A stretch of DNA of 64,000 nucleotides from Allohahella sp002354735 (GTDB taxonomy: Bacteria > Pseudomonadota > Gammaproteobacteria > Pseudomonadales > Oleiphilaceae), in the NCBI RefSeq assembly GCF_047946665.1, contig NZ_CP172312.1:1736001-1800000 (forward strand). The letters run 5' to 3'. Positions 16,583 through 39,700 of the stretch are shown here, one piece after another. The number at the start of each line of letters is the position of its first letter. Position 1 is the first letter of the stretch. Position numbers and translations under genes: made by a program. A model generated the notes under the pieces. It made no database searches. It was not told where the DNA came from and was given only the letters and a program-made list of their open reading frames with translations.

Positions 16583-18106
16583 ATGGCCGTTGAATGCGGT
16601 TCTACAAATATGCGCTCTTTCCGCCAGTCCTTCGCGCAGCAGCGACTTTGGTTCCTGAGACAACTCGAGCCAACTAGTACTCAGCACAACGTGGTAATGC
16701 AATTCAGCATTGAAGGTACTTTCCACCCAGCTGCAATGGGTAAGGCATTTGCTGCGATGATCGCAGGCCATAGTGCTCTGCGGACGTGCTACAAAGACGG
16801 CGCAGATGGTCCGCAGCAATGGGTTGAGAGCAAGACGTCTTCTGCGTTGCAGTTCATCGCTTCTTCAGAAGCCTGCCCGCAGGCCCAGGAGCGTCAGGTG
16901 CGAGCGCTCGTGCAGGCAGAACGGACCACTGTCTTCGATCTCGAGCATGGGCCAGTTATGCGCGGCCTGCTCTTTCAGCGAAATCCGCTACACCACGAGC
17001 TCATCATCAGCGTTCATCACATCAGCTTCGATGGTCGCTCAGGCGAAATCATGCTGCAGGATCTGGCTGAAGGCTACACAGAAGCGGCGGCTCGGTCGCA
17101 GTCGCAGGCGCAAGCGCAAGCGCAAGCAGCCGAAGCTATAGCAGCCCGACCTGCCGCCGAAATGAGAAAACAGTGGCAGTATCCGGATTTCGCCGAGGCT
17201 GAACCCTGCTTGCTTCCGCCAGATCTGGTGGCAGATCAGCTTGCATTCTGGCGTGGCCATCTGCAGGACATTCCGCTCCAGCTGCAGTGGCCTGAGGGTC
17301 GGCGTCAACAGGCGGCAGGCACTGGTGAACATCGCTTCACTATCGATGCGGCGCTCACAGCGAGTCTTACGAAATTCGCGAGGACGCAGAGGCTGTCGGT
17401 GTTCCAGACACTGCGCACGCTGTTCAGCGTCTGGCTGCATTATCTGGCGGAACAGGAACTCTTCCTCATCGGCACCGATATTCATGGGCGCAATCTTCCG
17501 GCCGGGTCCGCTTCAGCCGACTTCCGCAGAGGTGTCGTCGAAATGGTCGGTTTTTTTGTCAATCAACTGCCGTTGAAATGCGACTTGAGGGGCTCGCCGA
17601 CATTGTCGATGCTTTTTGAGCGGAGCAGGCGTGATAGACAGCAGGTCAAGCACTACCAGCACCTCCCTTTCGACCGCCTGGTTTCGGCGCTCGCGCCAGA
17701 TCGCAGGTCGGATAGCGCCCCACTGTTTCAGGTCAAGCTCAACTATCAGCCAGACCGGGTTACCTCCCGTGTGTTCGGCGAGGCGGTGCTCACACAGTTC
17801 AGGATCGAACAGGCGCTCGGCAATCTGGACCTGGTCCTCGACATCATGCACGGGCCGCAGGGCATGCATGCCTGCATCGAATACAACCGGCAACTCTTCA
17901 GCGCGCAGGACATCGACGTAGCGACAGCGCTGTGGCTGCGGCTACTCAAGGACTTTCCCTATCTGCTCGACCTGCCATTGCCCGAGATCTGCAGCCGCCT
18001 GAAACAGTGGGATTTCGAGCGACAACACAGCCGCCAACAGCGACATCACGCCAGTAATCGGGCTCGTTTGGCGACGACTGCTCGCCGGCCCATGCAGGTC
18101 TCTTGA
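16583..18106 (+). CDS. Free-standing NRPS condensation domain protein
   Basis: This is a single condensation (C) domain of about 507 aa with no adenylation or carrier domain. The opening SFAQQRLWFLRQLEP is the C1 motif. The catalytic motif HHISFDG (His145-His146, Asp150 from start 16583) is intact, so it should form an amide bond. Later motifs are GTDIHGRNLP, VGFFVNQLPLK and HYQHLPFDRLVSAL. Start 16583 is preferred over 16565 because AGGGGA lies 9 nt upstream. The next NRPS begins with a C-like domain lacking catalytic His residues, so this protein probably supplies condensation in trans for module 1. That would acylate the first residue from an acyl-CoA or accept an earlier unit. A Gln-Ala-rich stretch interrupts it at about residues 173-185. 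Confidence 0.85.
   Translation: MAVECGSTNMRSFRQSFAQQRLWFLRQLEPTSTQHNVVMQFSIEGTFHPAAMGKAFAAMIAGHSALRTCYKDGADGPQQWVESKTSSALQFIASSEACPQAQERQVRALVQAERTTVFDLEHGPVMRGLLFQRNPLHHELIISVHHISFDGRSGEIMLQDLAEGYTEAAARSQSQAQAQAQAAEAIAARPAAEMRKQWQYPDFAEAEPCLLPPDLVADQLAFWRGHLQDIPLQLQWPEGRRQQAAGTGEHRFTIDAALTASLTKFARTQRLSVFQTLRTLFSVWLHYLAEQELFLIGTDIHGRNLPAGSASADFRRGVVEMVGFFVNQLPLKCDLRGSPTLSMLFERSRRDRQQVKHYQHLPFDRLVSALAPDRRSDSAPLFQVKLNYQPDRVTSRVFGEAVLTQFRIEQALGNLDLVLDIMHGPQGMHACIEYNRQLFSAQDIDVATALWLRLLKDFPYLLDLPLPEICSRLKQWDFERQHSRQQRHHASNRARLATTARRPMQVS
17101..17131 (+). repeat. CAAGCG microrepeat inside the free-standing C domain
   Basis: Tandem gcgcaa/caagcg units encode an (Ala-Gln)n run within QSQAQAQAQAAEA, in a surface linker between C-domain motifs. 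It is a likely slippage site; length changes of 6 bp keep the frame. Confidence 0.6.
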
Positions 18107-18159
18107 ACACCCGCAAAACCTTGCCCGAACAAGCCGAACCGAATTCGCCAGGAGAACCC

Positions 18160-19206
18160 ATGACCACCAAGTTGACACCACCACGGCCATCCCCGATTAC
18201 ACGCCGGAAAGCGGTGACGATACCTGAACAGGGACTGGTTCGAGAGCGCCTGCTCGACGAGGCATCTGGTCTACCGCTCGTCATCGAGCCGGCTCTGGAG
18301 GGGGTCGATCTGGTGCAGTGGGCTAGCCAGCAGCGCGAGGCGCTCGAGCAAAAGCTACTAAATCACGGCGCCTTGCTGTTCCGCAACTTCAGCATTCGCT
18401 CCCTCGAACAATTCAACGAAGTCATCGGCGCTCTGTCCCCCGGGGCTCTTGAATATATGTTTCGGGCTTCACCGCGTACCCGGGTGGGCGGCAATATCTA
18501 CACGTCTACCGATTATCCGGCAGATCAGATGATCTTTCCGCATAACGAGCATTCGTACTCCCCACGCTTTCCACTACGGCTGTTTTTCTACTGTCACCTT
18601 CCCTCTGAGACTGGTGGCGAAACCCCGATCGGTTCCACTCGTGAGGTGATGAAAAACATTCCTCCTGAGATTCAGGCGCGTTTCCGGGAGGCGGGCGTGC
18701 TGTACGTGCGCAACTACGGCGACGGCTTTGGACTGCCGTGGCAGACGGTATTCCAGACACAAGAGCGAGCTGAGGTAGAGGCTTACTGTGCTTCAGTGGG
18801 TATCGAGGTGGAATGGAAGGCCGGCAACCGGCTGCGTACGAAACAGAAAGGTCCAGCCGTCGTCCGCCACCCCCGCACCGGTGAGGAGATGTGGTTCAAC
18901 CATGGCACGTTTTTTCACATCAGCACATTGCCAGCGGCTATTCGAACGTCTCTGCAAGCCAGTTTCGCAGACGATGAGCTGCCTACCAACACCTTCTACG
19001 GCGATGGCAGCCCAATCGAGCCGGCCGTACTGGAGACGCTGCGTGCGGCTTATCTGGCTTCGCTGGTGCGCTTCCAGTGGCAGCAGGGCGACGTGCTGTT
19101 CATCGACAACATTCTCGCGGTCCATGGGCGGGAGCCGTTCACCGGCAAGCGCGCCATTCTGACAGGCATGGCCGAGGCCCTGCTCGCCACCGAAATTCAG
19201 CTTTAA
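18160..19206 (+). CDS. SyrP-like Fe(II)/2-oxoglutarate amino-acid beta-hydroxylase 2
   Basis: This is a second TauD/SyrP-family dioxygenase (348 aa). The start at 18160 has a strong AGGAG 5 nt upstream; the frame extends further to a TTG at 18103 without support. His128-x-Glu130 (PHNEHSYS) and His322 (VHGREPFTGKR) form the iron site. The N-terminus carries an extension with TRRKAVTIPEQGLV and LPLVIEPALEGVDLVQW, typical of SyrP-type enzymes and absent from hydroxylase 1. The same RRKxVTI motif ends the third NRPS protein of the cluster, suggesting a formerly fused arrangement there. The gene is followed after 11 bp by the NRPS carrying a His-like adenylation code, one candidate substrate module. 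Confidence 0.87.
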   Translation: MTTKLTPPRPSPITRRKAVTIPEQGLVRERLLDEASGLPLVIEPALEGVDLVQWASQQREALEQKLLNHGALLFRNFSIRSLEQFNEVIGALSPGALEYMFRASPRTRVGGNIYTSTDYPADQMIFPHNEHSYSPRFPLRLFFYCHLPSETGGETPIGSTREVMKNIPPEIQARFREAGVLYVRNYGDGFGLPWQTVFQTQERAEVEAYCASVGIEVEWKAGNRLRTKQKGPAVVRHPRTGEEMWFNHGTFFHISTLPAAIRTSLQASFADDELPTNTFYGDGSPIEPAVLETLRAAYLASLVRFQWQQGDVLFIDNILAVHGREPFTGKRAILTGMAEALLATEIQL

Positions 19207-19217
19207 GGACCTATCCA

Positions 19218-22200
19218 ATGTCATCCGTTACCGGTTTTCGTATTTCTCCACAGCAGGCCAGTTGGTGGCGAAACGCCCAGACGAGCGAGAACAGCCCCTC
19301 AGCGACCTGGCTGCAGCTTGAAGTGCTGCGTCCTGTCGTGCCTGGGGCACTACAGGAGCGTCTGACTGAACTCAGCGCCAGGGAAGAGATTCTGCGCACG
19401 CGCCTGCACCGTTCTGCCGGCATGGCGCAACCACTTCAGATTATCGCTGAGCAGGCGGATATTCCGCTGACCATCGAAGACCTGCAATCTCTCCCGCAGC
19501 CGGAACATGCGATACGCCTCGAAGCGCTGCTGCAAAAGACCATCACGTCGGGTCCTTTGGAGGTCTGGCTTCTACAACTGTCGGCCGAACGCTGGTCACT
19601 CACACTTCGCAGTACGCCGGGCTACCTCGACCTGCACAGTCTCGTGATCATTGCCAGCGAGCTACTAGCTGACCGTCCGTTTGCCCAGTCTGACGAGCCG
19701 ACGCTTCAGTATGCGGACTACGCCGAATGGAAGCATGACGTGCTGACTACGGAGGCAGAGCATCCGGGCTTGCAGTTCTGGCAGCAGCACAAGCAGACCG
19801 TGCCAGACATCTCCCTGCCAGGCCTCCAGAACCGCGGGCGTGACAAAGCAGGTCCTGCGATGGCGGCTGGGCCGGTTGTGGTGGACGTTATCAAGGAACA
19901 TCTGCATGAGCGTGCGAACAGCCTCGGCATCAACGTGGGCGACTACCTGTATGCCAGCTGGAGCATTCTGTTGGCGCGACTCACCGGACAAACGCGGGTA
20001 CCTCTTGCCTGGCTGGATGTCGGCCGTGGCGACGGACTTGATGATGCGCTCGGCCCCTATGAGCAAACACTGCCGGTACTGGTAGACGTTGACCCGGCTC
20101 GCGCACTGCCGGATCAGATTCGCCAACTACTGCAGCCGCTGCAGCTCGCCCAGGGCTGGGGCGACTACTACGACAGCACCAGCGACAGCACCTTCGGCTT
20201 CAGCTATCGCGAGTTGACGAGTATCGCCGAACAGGTTCACGTCATGAATGCCGTGACCCTAGATGACGCTTGCAGCCTCCGTCTCGACTGTGTAGCGCAC
20301 GGCGAGGCGCTGTCATGCCGCCTCATCTATGACAGCGCCCTGTTCAGCGCTATCGCCATCGAGTGCCTTGCCGAGCAGTGGCAGCAGCTTCTGCGGGGTC
20401 TTCAAGAGGCTTCGATTCCAGTTGGTCGTATTGGTCTTCAGCACAGGCGGCAGGCCGCACTATTGGCGCCGCAATCTGCAGCGCCAGCTATCGAGCCAGT
20501 GAGCGTGCTCGAGCTGATAGGCCGTCAGGGGCAGTCTCATCCATCTTCAGTGGCGCTGGTCGACCGCAACGGCACCCTCACCTACCAGGCCTTGCTCGAG
20601 CGCTCGAATCAGCTCGCACGTCACCTGCTTGATCATGGCCAGACACAGGGGGTGGTTGGCATTCTGCTCGAGAGAGGCACACCGATGATCGTCGCCATGC
20701 TGGGCATTCTCCGGGCTGGCTGCGCCTACTTACCCCTCGACCCCACCTATCCGGCCGATCGACTCGCCTACATGATCGACGACAGTGAAGCCCGTACTGT
20801 CATCACCAGTGCTTCGTTGACGCATTTGCTGCCCGACTCAACTACCCGACTTCTACTCGACAATTTTCTCCGAGACAGTCTCGAGTCATCCGCCGGCGAC
20901 CCCTCGGACACCTTGAAGACCGCCGCTGCGGACTTACAGCAGCCGGCTTATCTCATCTACACCTCCGGCTCCACTGGCCAGCCAAAGGCGGTGGAAGTGA
21001 GTCATGCCAATCTGAGCCACTCCACGCAGGTTCGAATCGCTTTTTACAACGAACCGATTCACAGCTATCTGCTCCTGTCTTCGTTTGCGTTCGACAGCTC
21101 AGTGGCGGGCATTTTCTGGACCCTGACGCAGGGCGGCACGCTGGTGCTACCAGCCAGCGGCGAAGAGCTGGATCTCGCCCGCCTTGCCGAGCTGATCGAG
21201 CAGCACCGCGTGAGTCACAGTCTATCGCTCCCGTCACTCTATGAGACCCTCCTCGACTACTCGACACCCGAGGCGCTCAGCTCGCTCTCCACCTGGATCG
21301 TCGCTGGCGAAAGCTGCCCTTCGAGCGTATTGGCGAAGCACCGCCACAAGGTCCCGCAGGCTCGACTCGTTAATGAATACGGACCTACTGAGGCAACCGT
21401 ATGGGCCACCGCAGATGTATTGAGCGAACAGGATGATGACAGCATCAGCATCGGGCGCCCCATTCCGACCGTCGACCTCTGGCTTCTGAATGATCAGGGC
21501 GTGCCAGCGGGGATCGGTGAGCCCGGCCAGATCGTGCTCGGAGGCCCCACCCTCGCCCTTGGTTATCGTGGACGGCCTGAAGCGACAGCACAGGCCTTCG
21601 TCTCTTCGACTGATTTCGCCGAAGGCCAGCGTGTGTATGCCACGGGGGATCTGGCGCGGTGGCGCCTTGACGGCCGGCTAAGCTTCCTCGGGCGCGTGGA
21701 TCATCAGGTGAAGATTCGCGGCCACCGGGTGGAACTCGGCGAAATAGAGCGCTTGCTTGCCGGCCACAGTCAGGTACGTGAAGCCGTCGTGATTGCCCGC
21801 GCTCACGCCAGCGGCACTCAGCTCGTCGGCTACATCACCGCGCAGGCGGGCCCTGCCCCCAGCGTGCAGGCCTTGCAGGCTTATCTCGAGGAGAAACTGC
21901 CCGCACACATGATGCCTGCGGCATTGATCCCGATGAAGAGCCTACCTCGAACGCCGAACGGCAAGCTTGACGTCAATGCCCTGCCTGAGCCCGACATGAC
22001 GGCGGCCACGAGAAGCGTCCATGTCGCGCCTCGCACGGCGCTCGAGATCACCCTGGCGACCATCTGCGCAGAGGTGCTGCGCCGGGAAAGCGTCAGCGTG
22101 ATGGACAACTTCTTCCAGATAGGCGGTGACTCGATCCTTAGCCTGCAGATCGTCGCCCGTGCCAAACAGCAGAACATTCGTCTCTCCGCCAAGCAGGTGT

Positions 22201-22358
22201 TCGAGGCGGAGACGATTGCCGCCATGGCCGCCGTGGCAGTTCTGGAGGCACCTGCGGAGCTGACGGCGGACCGCCCGTCAGAACGTTTCGCGTTGGCGAA
22301 TCTGGATGACCAGGGTCTGGAGGATCTGCTGGCAGAACTTGATGCGGCCCAGCACTAA
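19218..22358 (+). CDS. NRPS module 1: interface-like C domain - A (His-like) - PCP
   Basis: This is a one-module NRPS (1046 aa). ATG 19218 has AAGGA just upstream; the longer open frame is not supported. Residues 1-430 are C-like, but HHxxxDG is replaced by TPGYLDL (133-139), so both catalytic His are gone while the Asp remains. This fits the interface domains described in siderophore NRPSs that use beta-hydroxylases. The A domain spans 455-950 (TSGSTGQPKA at 582, core Asp626). The hand-read specificity code DSASIAEVW(K) resembles the bacitracin His code DSELTAEVCK. The carrier is GGDSILSLQ (Ser972), a GGDS signature usually seen before epimerases, though none follows. The C-terminal LANLDDQGLEDLLAEL looks like a docking tail. 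Confidence 0.88.
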   Translation: MSSVTGFRISPQQASWWRNAQTSENSPSATWLQLEVLRPVVPGALQERLTELSAREEILRTRLHRSAGMAQPLQIIAEQADIPLTIEDLQSLPQPEHAIRLEALLQKTITSGPLEVWLLQLSAERWSLTLRSTPGYLDLHSLVIIASELLADRPFAQSDEPTLQYADYAEWKHDVLTTEAEHPGLQFWQQHKQTVPDISLPGLQNRGRDKAGPAMAAGPVVVDVIKEHLHERANSLGINVGDYLYASWSILLARLTGQTRVPLAWLDVGRGDGLDDALGPYEQTLPVLVDVDPARALPDQIRQLLQPLQLAQGWGDYYDSTSDSTFGFSYRELTSIAEQVHVMNAVTLDDACSLRLDCVAHGEALSCRLIYDSALFSAIAIECLAEQWQQLLRGLQEASIPVGRIGLQHRRQAALLAPQSAAPAIEPVSVLELIGRQGQSHPSSVALVDRNGTLTYQALLERSNQLARHLLDHGQTQGVVGILLERGTPMIVAMLGILRAGCAYLPLDPTYPADRLAYMIDDSEARTVITSASLTHLLPDSTTRLLLDNFLRDSLESSAGDPSDTLKTAAADLQQPAYLIYTSGSTGQPKAVEVSHANLSHSTQVRIAFYNEPIHSYLLLSSFAFDSSVAGIFWTLTQGGTLVLPASGEELDLARLAELIEQHRVSHSLSLPSLYETLLDYSTPEALSSLSTWIVAGESCPSSVLAKHRHKVPQARLVNEYGPTEATVWATADVLSEQDDDSISIGRPIPTVDLWLLNDQGVPAGIGEPGQIVLGGPTLALGYRGRPEATAQAFVSSTDFAEGQRVYATGDLARWRLDGRLSFLGRVDHQVKIRGHRVELGEIERLLAGHSQVREAVVIARAHASGTQLVGYITAQAGPAPSVQALQAYLEEKLPAHMMPAALIPMKSLPRTPNGKLDVNALPEPDMTAATRSVHVAPRTALEITLATICAEVLRRESVSVMDNFFQIGGDSILSLQIVARAKQQNIRLSAKQVFEAETIAAMAAVAVLEAPAELTADRPSERFALANLDDQGLEDLLAELDAAQH

Positions 22359-22473
22359 GCCTCTGCGCCTCGAACAAGTAGCCATCAAATAAGCGACCGC
22401 CAAAAACAAGCAACCGTTTCAACGCCGGCCCGGCAATAGCCCCGGGCAGCACCACAGCACAGGTAACACCAGG

Positions 22474-36786
<14,313 letters not shown>

Positions 36787-36795
36787 GCAGACGCC

Positions 36796-39700
36796 ATGGA
36801 TACTATCGAGAACATCTACTCACTCTCGCCGCTGCAGCAGGGCCTGTTGTTTCACAGCGTGTACGAGCCACAGTCGCGGGTCTACCAGCAGCAGTTGAGC
36901 CTCCGGATCGACGGTCCTTTCGACACCGCTGCCGCTTTGGCGGCCTGGCGTACAATGATCGAGCGGCACGCTGTACTGCGCACAGCCATCCTCTGGGAGG
37001 ATCTGGATGATGCCTATCAGGTGGTGCTGACTGAAGTGCCGGTACCGCTCACCGAGCTTGACTGGCGCGACAGAACACCCTGTGAATGCGCCGTTCGCGA
37101 TCTCGAGATCAGCGAGCGCGAAGCCCTGCTGGACCTCAGCGCGCCACCACTGATGCGACTCTGCCTGGTACGGCTTGGCGAGGCCAGCTGGCAGATGATC
37201 TGGACCCATCATCATATTGTGCTGGATGGCTGGAGTGAGGGCATTGTGCTCAGCGACTGGCTCGCCTGCTATCGAGCCTTCTGCACCGGGCAGACCCCAC
37301 AGCTTTCGCCGACCCGACCATTTCAGGACTACGTGGCCTGGCTGGCGGAGCAGGATGAAGGCGCGGCCGAAGCCTACTGGCGCAGCAAACTGGGCGCTAT
37401 CACTGAGCCCACGCCGCTACCCAGACTCGGCGCCAGGCCCGGCATTCAGGACAGCACCCTGCCCTACGCCGAGCAAAGCCTTGTACTCTCGCGTGACGAC
37501 AGCGAGCGACTGACCAGCTTTGCCAGAGCGCAGCGCATCACATTGAACACACTGGTGCAGGCAAGCTGGGCACGGTTGCTCGGTGCGTATGCCGGCCGTG
37601 AGAACGCCTTGTTCGGCATCACCCTCGGCGGCCGTCCGGAAGTGCTGACGCACTCAGAGGCGATGGTCGGGCTCTTTATCAACACCCTGCCACTGAACGT
37701 CGAATGGCATACGCCGCTCAGCATTGGTGACTGGCTACGGCAACTGCAGGCTGATGTCGCCGAACTGCGCCAGTACGAATACAGCGCGCTCAGCCGGCTG
37801 AAAAGCTTTAGCGGCATCCGGGGCGATCTGCCGCTGTTCGAAGCGATTCTGGTGTTCGAGAACTTCCCGCTGGATGCCTCACTGAGTGAGCACTCAGGTG
37901 AGCTGTCGTTCAAGGCAAGTGATGGCGACGTCCGCACTGACGACACCGACGGCGGAGTTGATGACGTGCGGCTTTCCCAGGGTCGGAACAATTACCCGCT
38001 CTCGCTCATAGCCATCCCCTCGGGCGACGCATTCGAGTTCACCCTGAGCTATGCCCGCGAGACGTTCTCCAACGATCAGGTGAGACTCATGCTGCGTCAG
38101 TTTCAGGCGCTGTTACGCGCGCTGACGCTGAACGCGGACCTGCCTGTCGACGCGTTGACCTGGGTGAGTGATGACGAACAACAGAGGCTGCTGGAATGGG
38201 GTACTGGCAGCCGTCACGAAGTACCGGCGATCGGCCTTCATCAGCTCTTCGAGCGGCAGGTGGACAGCTCTCCGGACGCGGACGCGCTGGTGGTGCTCGA
38301 TGGCCGCCTCAGCTACAGAACCCTTGAACGCAGGGCGAATCAGCTGGCGCATTTCCTACTGGCTCAAGGCATCAAGCGCGGCGATTTCATAGCACTTGCG
38401 CTCGAGCGCTCTACAGACTTCGTCGTCAGTGTGCTGGCCACGCTGAAATGTGGCGCAGCCTATGTTCCCCTTGATCTCAAGCAGCCTGCGGCACGTTTGG
38501 ACGAGCTTGTGAGGGATGCCGGCGCGCGACTGGTGATCTCGCATAGCGATCGAACGCGCCAGCTCGAGCTATGCGGAACGGCGCTTGTCTGCCTCGATGC
38601 TATTCAATCCGAGTTTCTATCAGCACCGGAGAGCCGACTTCAAATAACCGTAACGCCAGATTGTGCGGCATATATGATTTATACCTCTGGTTCTACCGGT
38701 ACGCCCAAGGGCGTGGTCATGCCTCACGCAGCCATCGTCGATTACGTGACTGGTATATTGGCAGCGCTGACACTGCCGTCGCCGAGCCGCTTCGGCATGG
38801 TGTCTACAGTGGCGGCCGACCTTGGACACACACAGCTTTTTGGCGCACTCTCGAGCGGTGGCAGCCTGATCCTGGCTGATGAAGACACGGCTTTCAATCC
38901 TGTCGCGTTGGCAGCGTTCATGAGCCGCAGTGGCGTCGATGTTCTGAAGCTGACGCCAAGCCACCTGCGCGGCCTGCTCGATGCCTGTGCCTCAGCTGAC
39001 CTGCTACCACGGCACACCCTGATACTCGGTGGCGAAGCCGTGAGTGGTGAGCTTGTGAGACGGGTCCGCGATCTCATGCCAGATCTGCACATCGTCAATC
39101 ATTATGGCCCGACTGAAACAGCTGTCGGTGCCGCCTATCAGCGTGTTCCCGAGGTACTCGACCAGACGGCGACCATCCCACTGGGACAGCCTCTGCCAAA
39201 CCGCCACCTGTACGTGCTCGATGAGCATAGACAAGTGGTACCAGCCGGCGTGCCGGGTGAGCTGTACATCGGCGGTGCAGCGATAGCCCGTGGTTACCTC
39301 AACCGACCTGAGCTGAATGCCCACTACTTTCTCGATGACCCTTTCGTCAGCGGTCAGCGCATGTACCGAAGCGGTGACCGCGTGTGCTGGATGGCGAATG
39401 GAACCCTCGAGTTTCTCGGCCGTGTCGACAGCCAGGTCAAAATTAGAGGCCACCGGGTCGAGCTGGGCGAAGTTGAGGCGCAGGTCAGGCGCCTGACGCC
39501 GCAAATCCGGGAAGTTGTCGCGAGATTGGTTCAACTGCCGGAACAGGCGCCGAGACTGGTCGCTTATGTCGTGGCCGATGGCTCGTTGAACGTTGAAAAA
39601 CTGCGTGATGATCTTGGCCTGCGCGTGCCCGAATATCTGGTGCCAGCGGCCTTCATACTGCTTGATACCATTCCACTGAACGCCAACGGCAAACCTGACC

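Noticed and set aside
17101..17131. CRISPR or satellite-type repeat
   Set aside because: The units are 6 bp, in frame, and encode an Ala-Gln linker within a C domain. There are no spacers.
19077..19217. Upstream extension of the first NRPS into the hydroxylase gene
   Set aside because: The extension is Arg/His-rich out-of-frame hydroxylase sequence. ATG 19218 has AAGGA and begins the family similarity.
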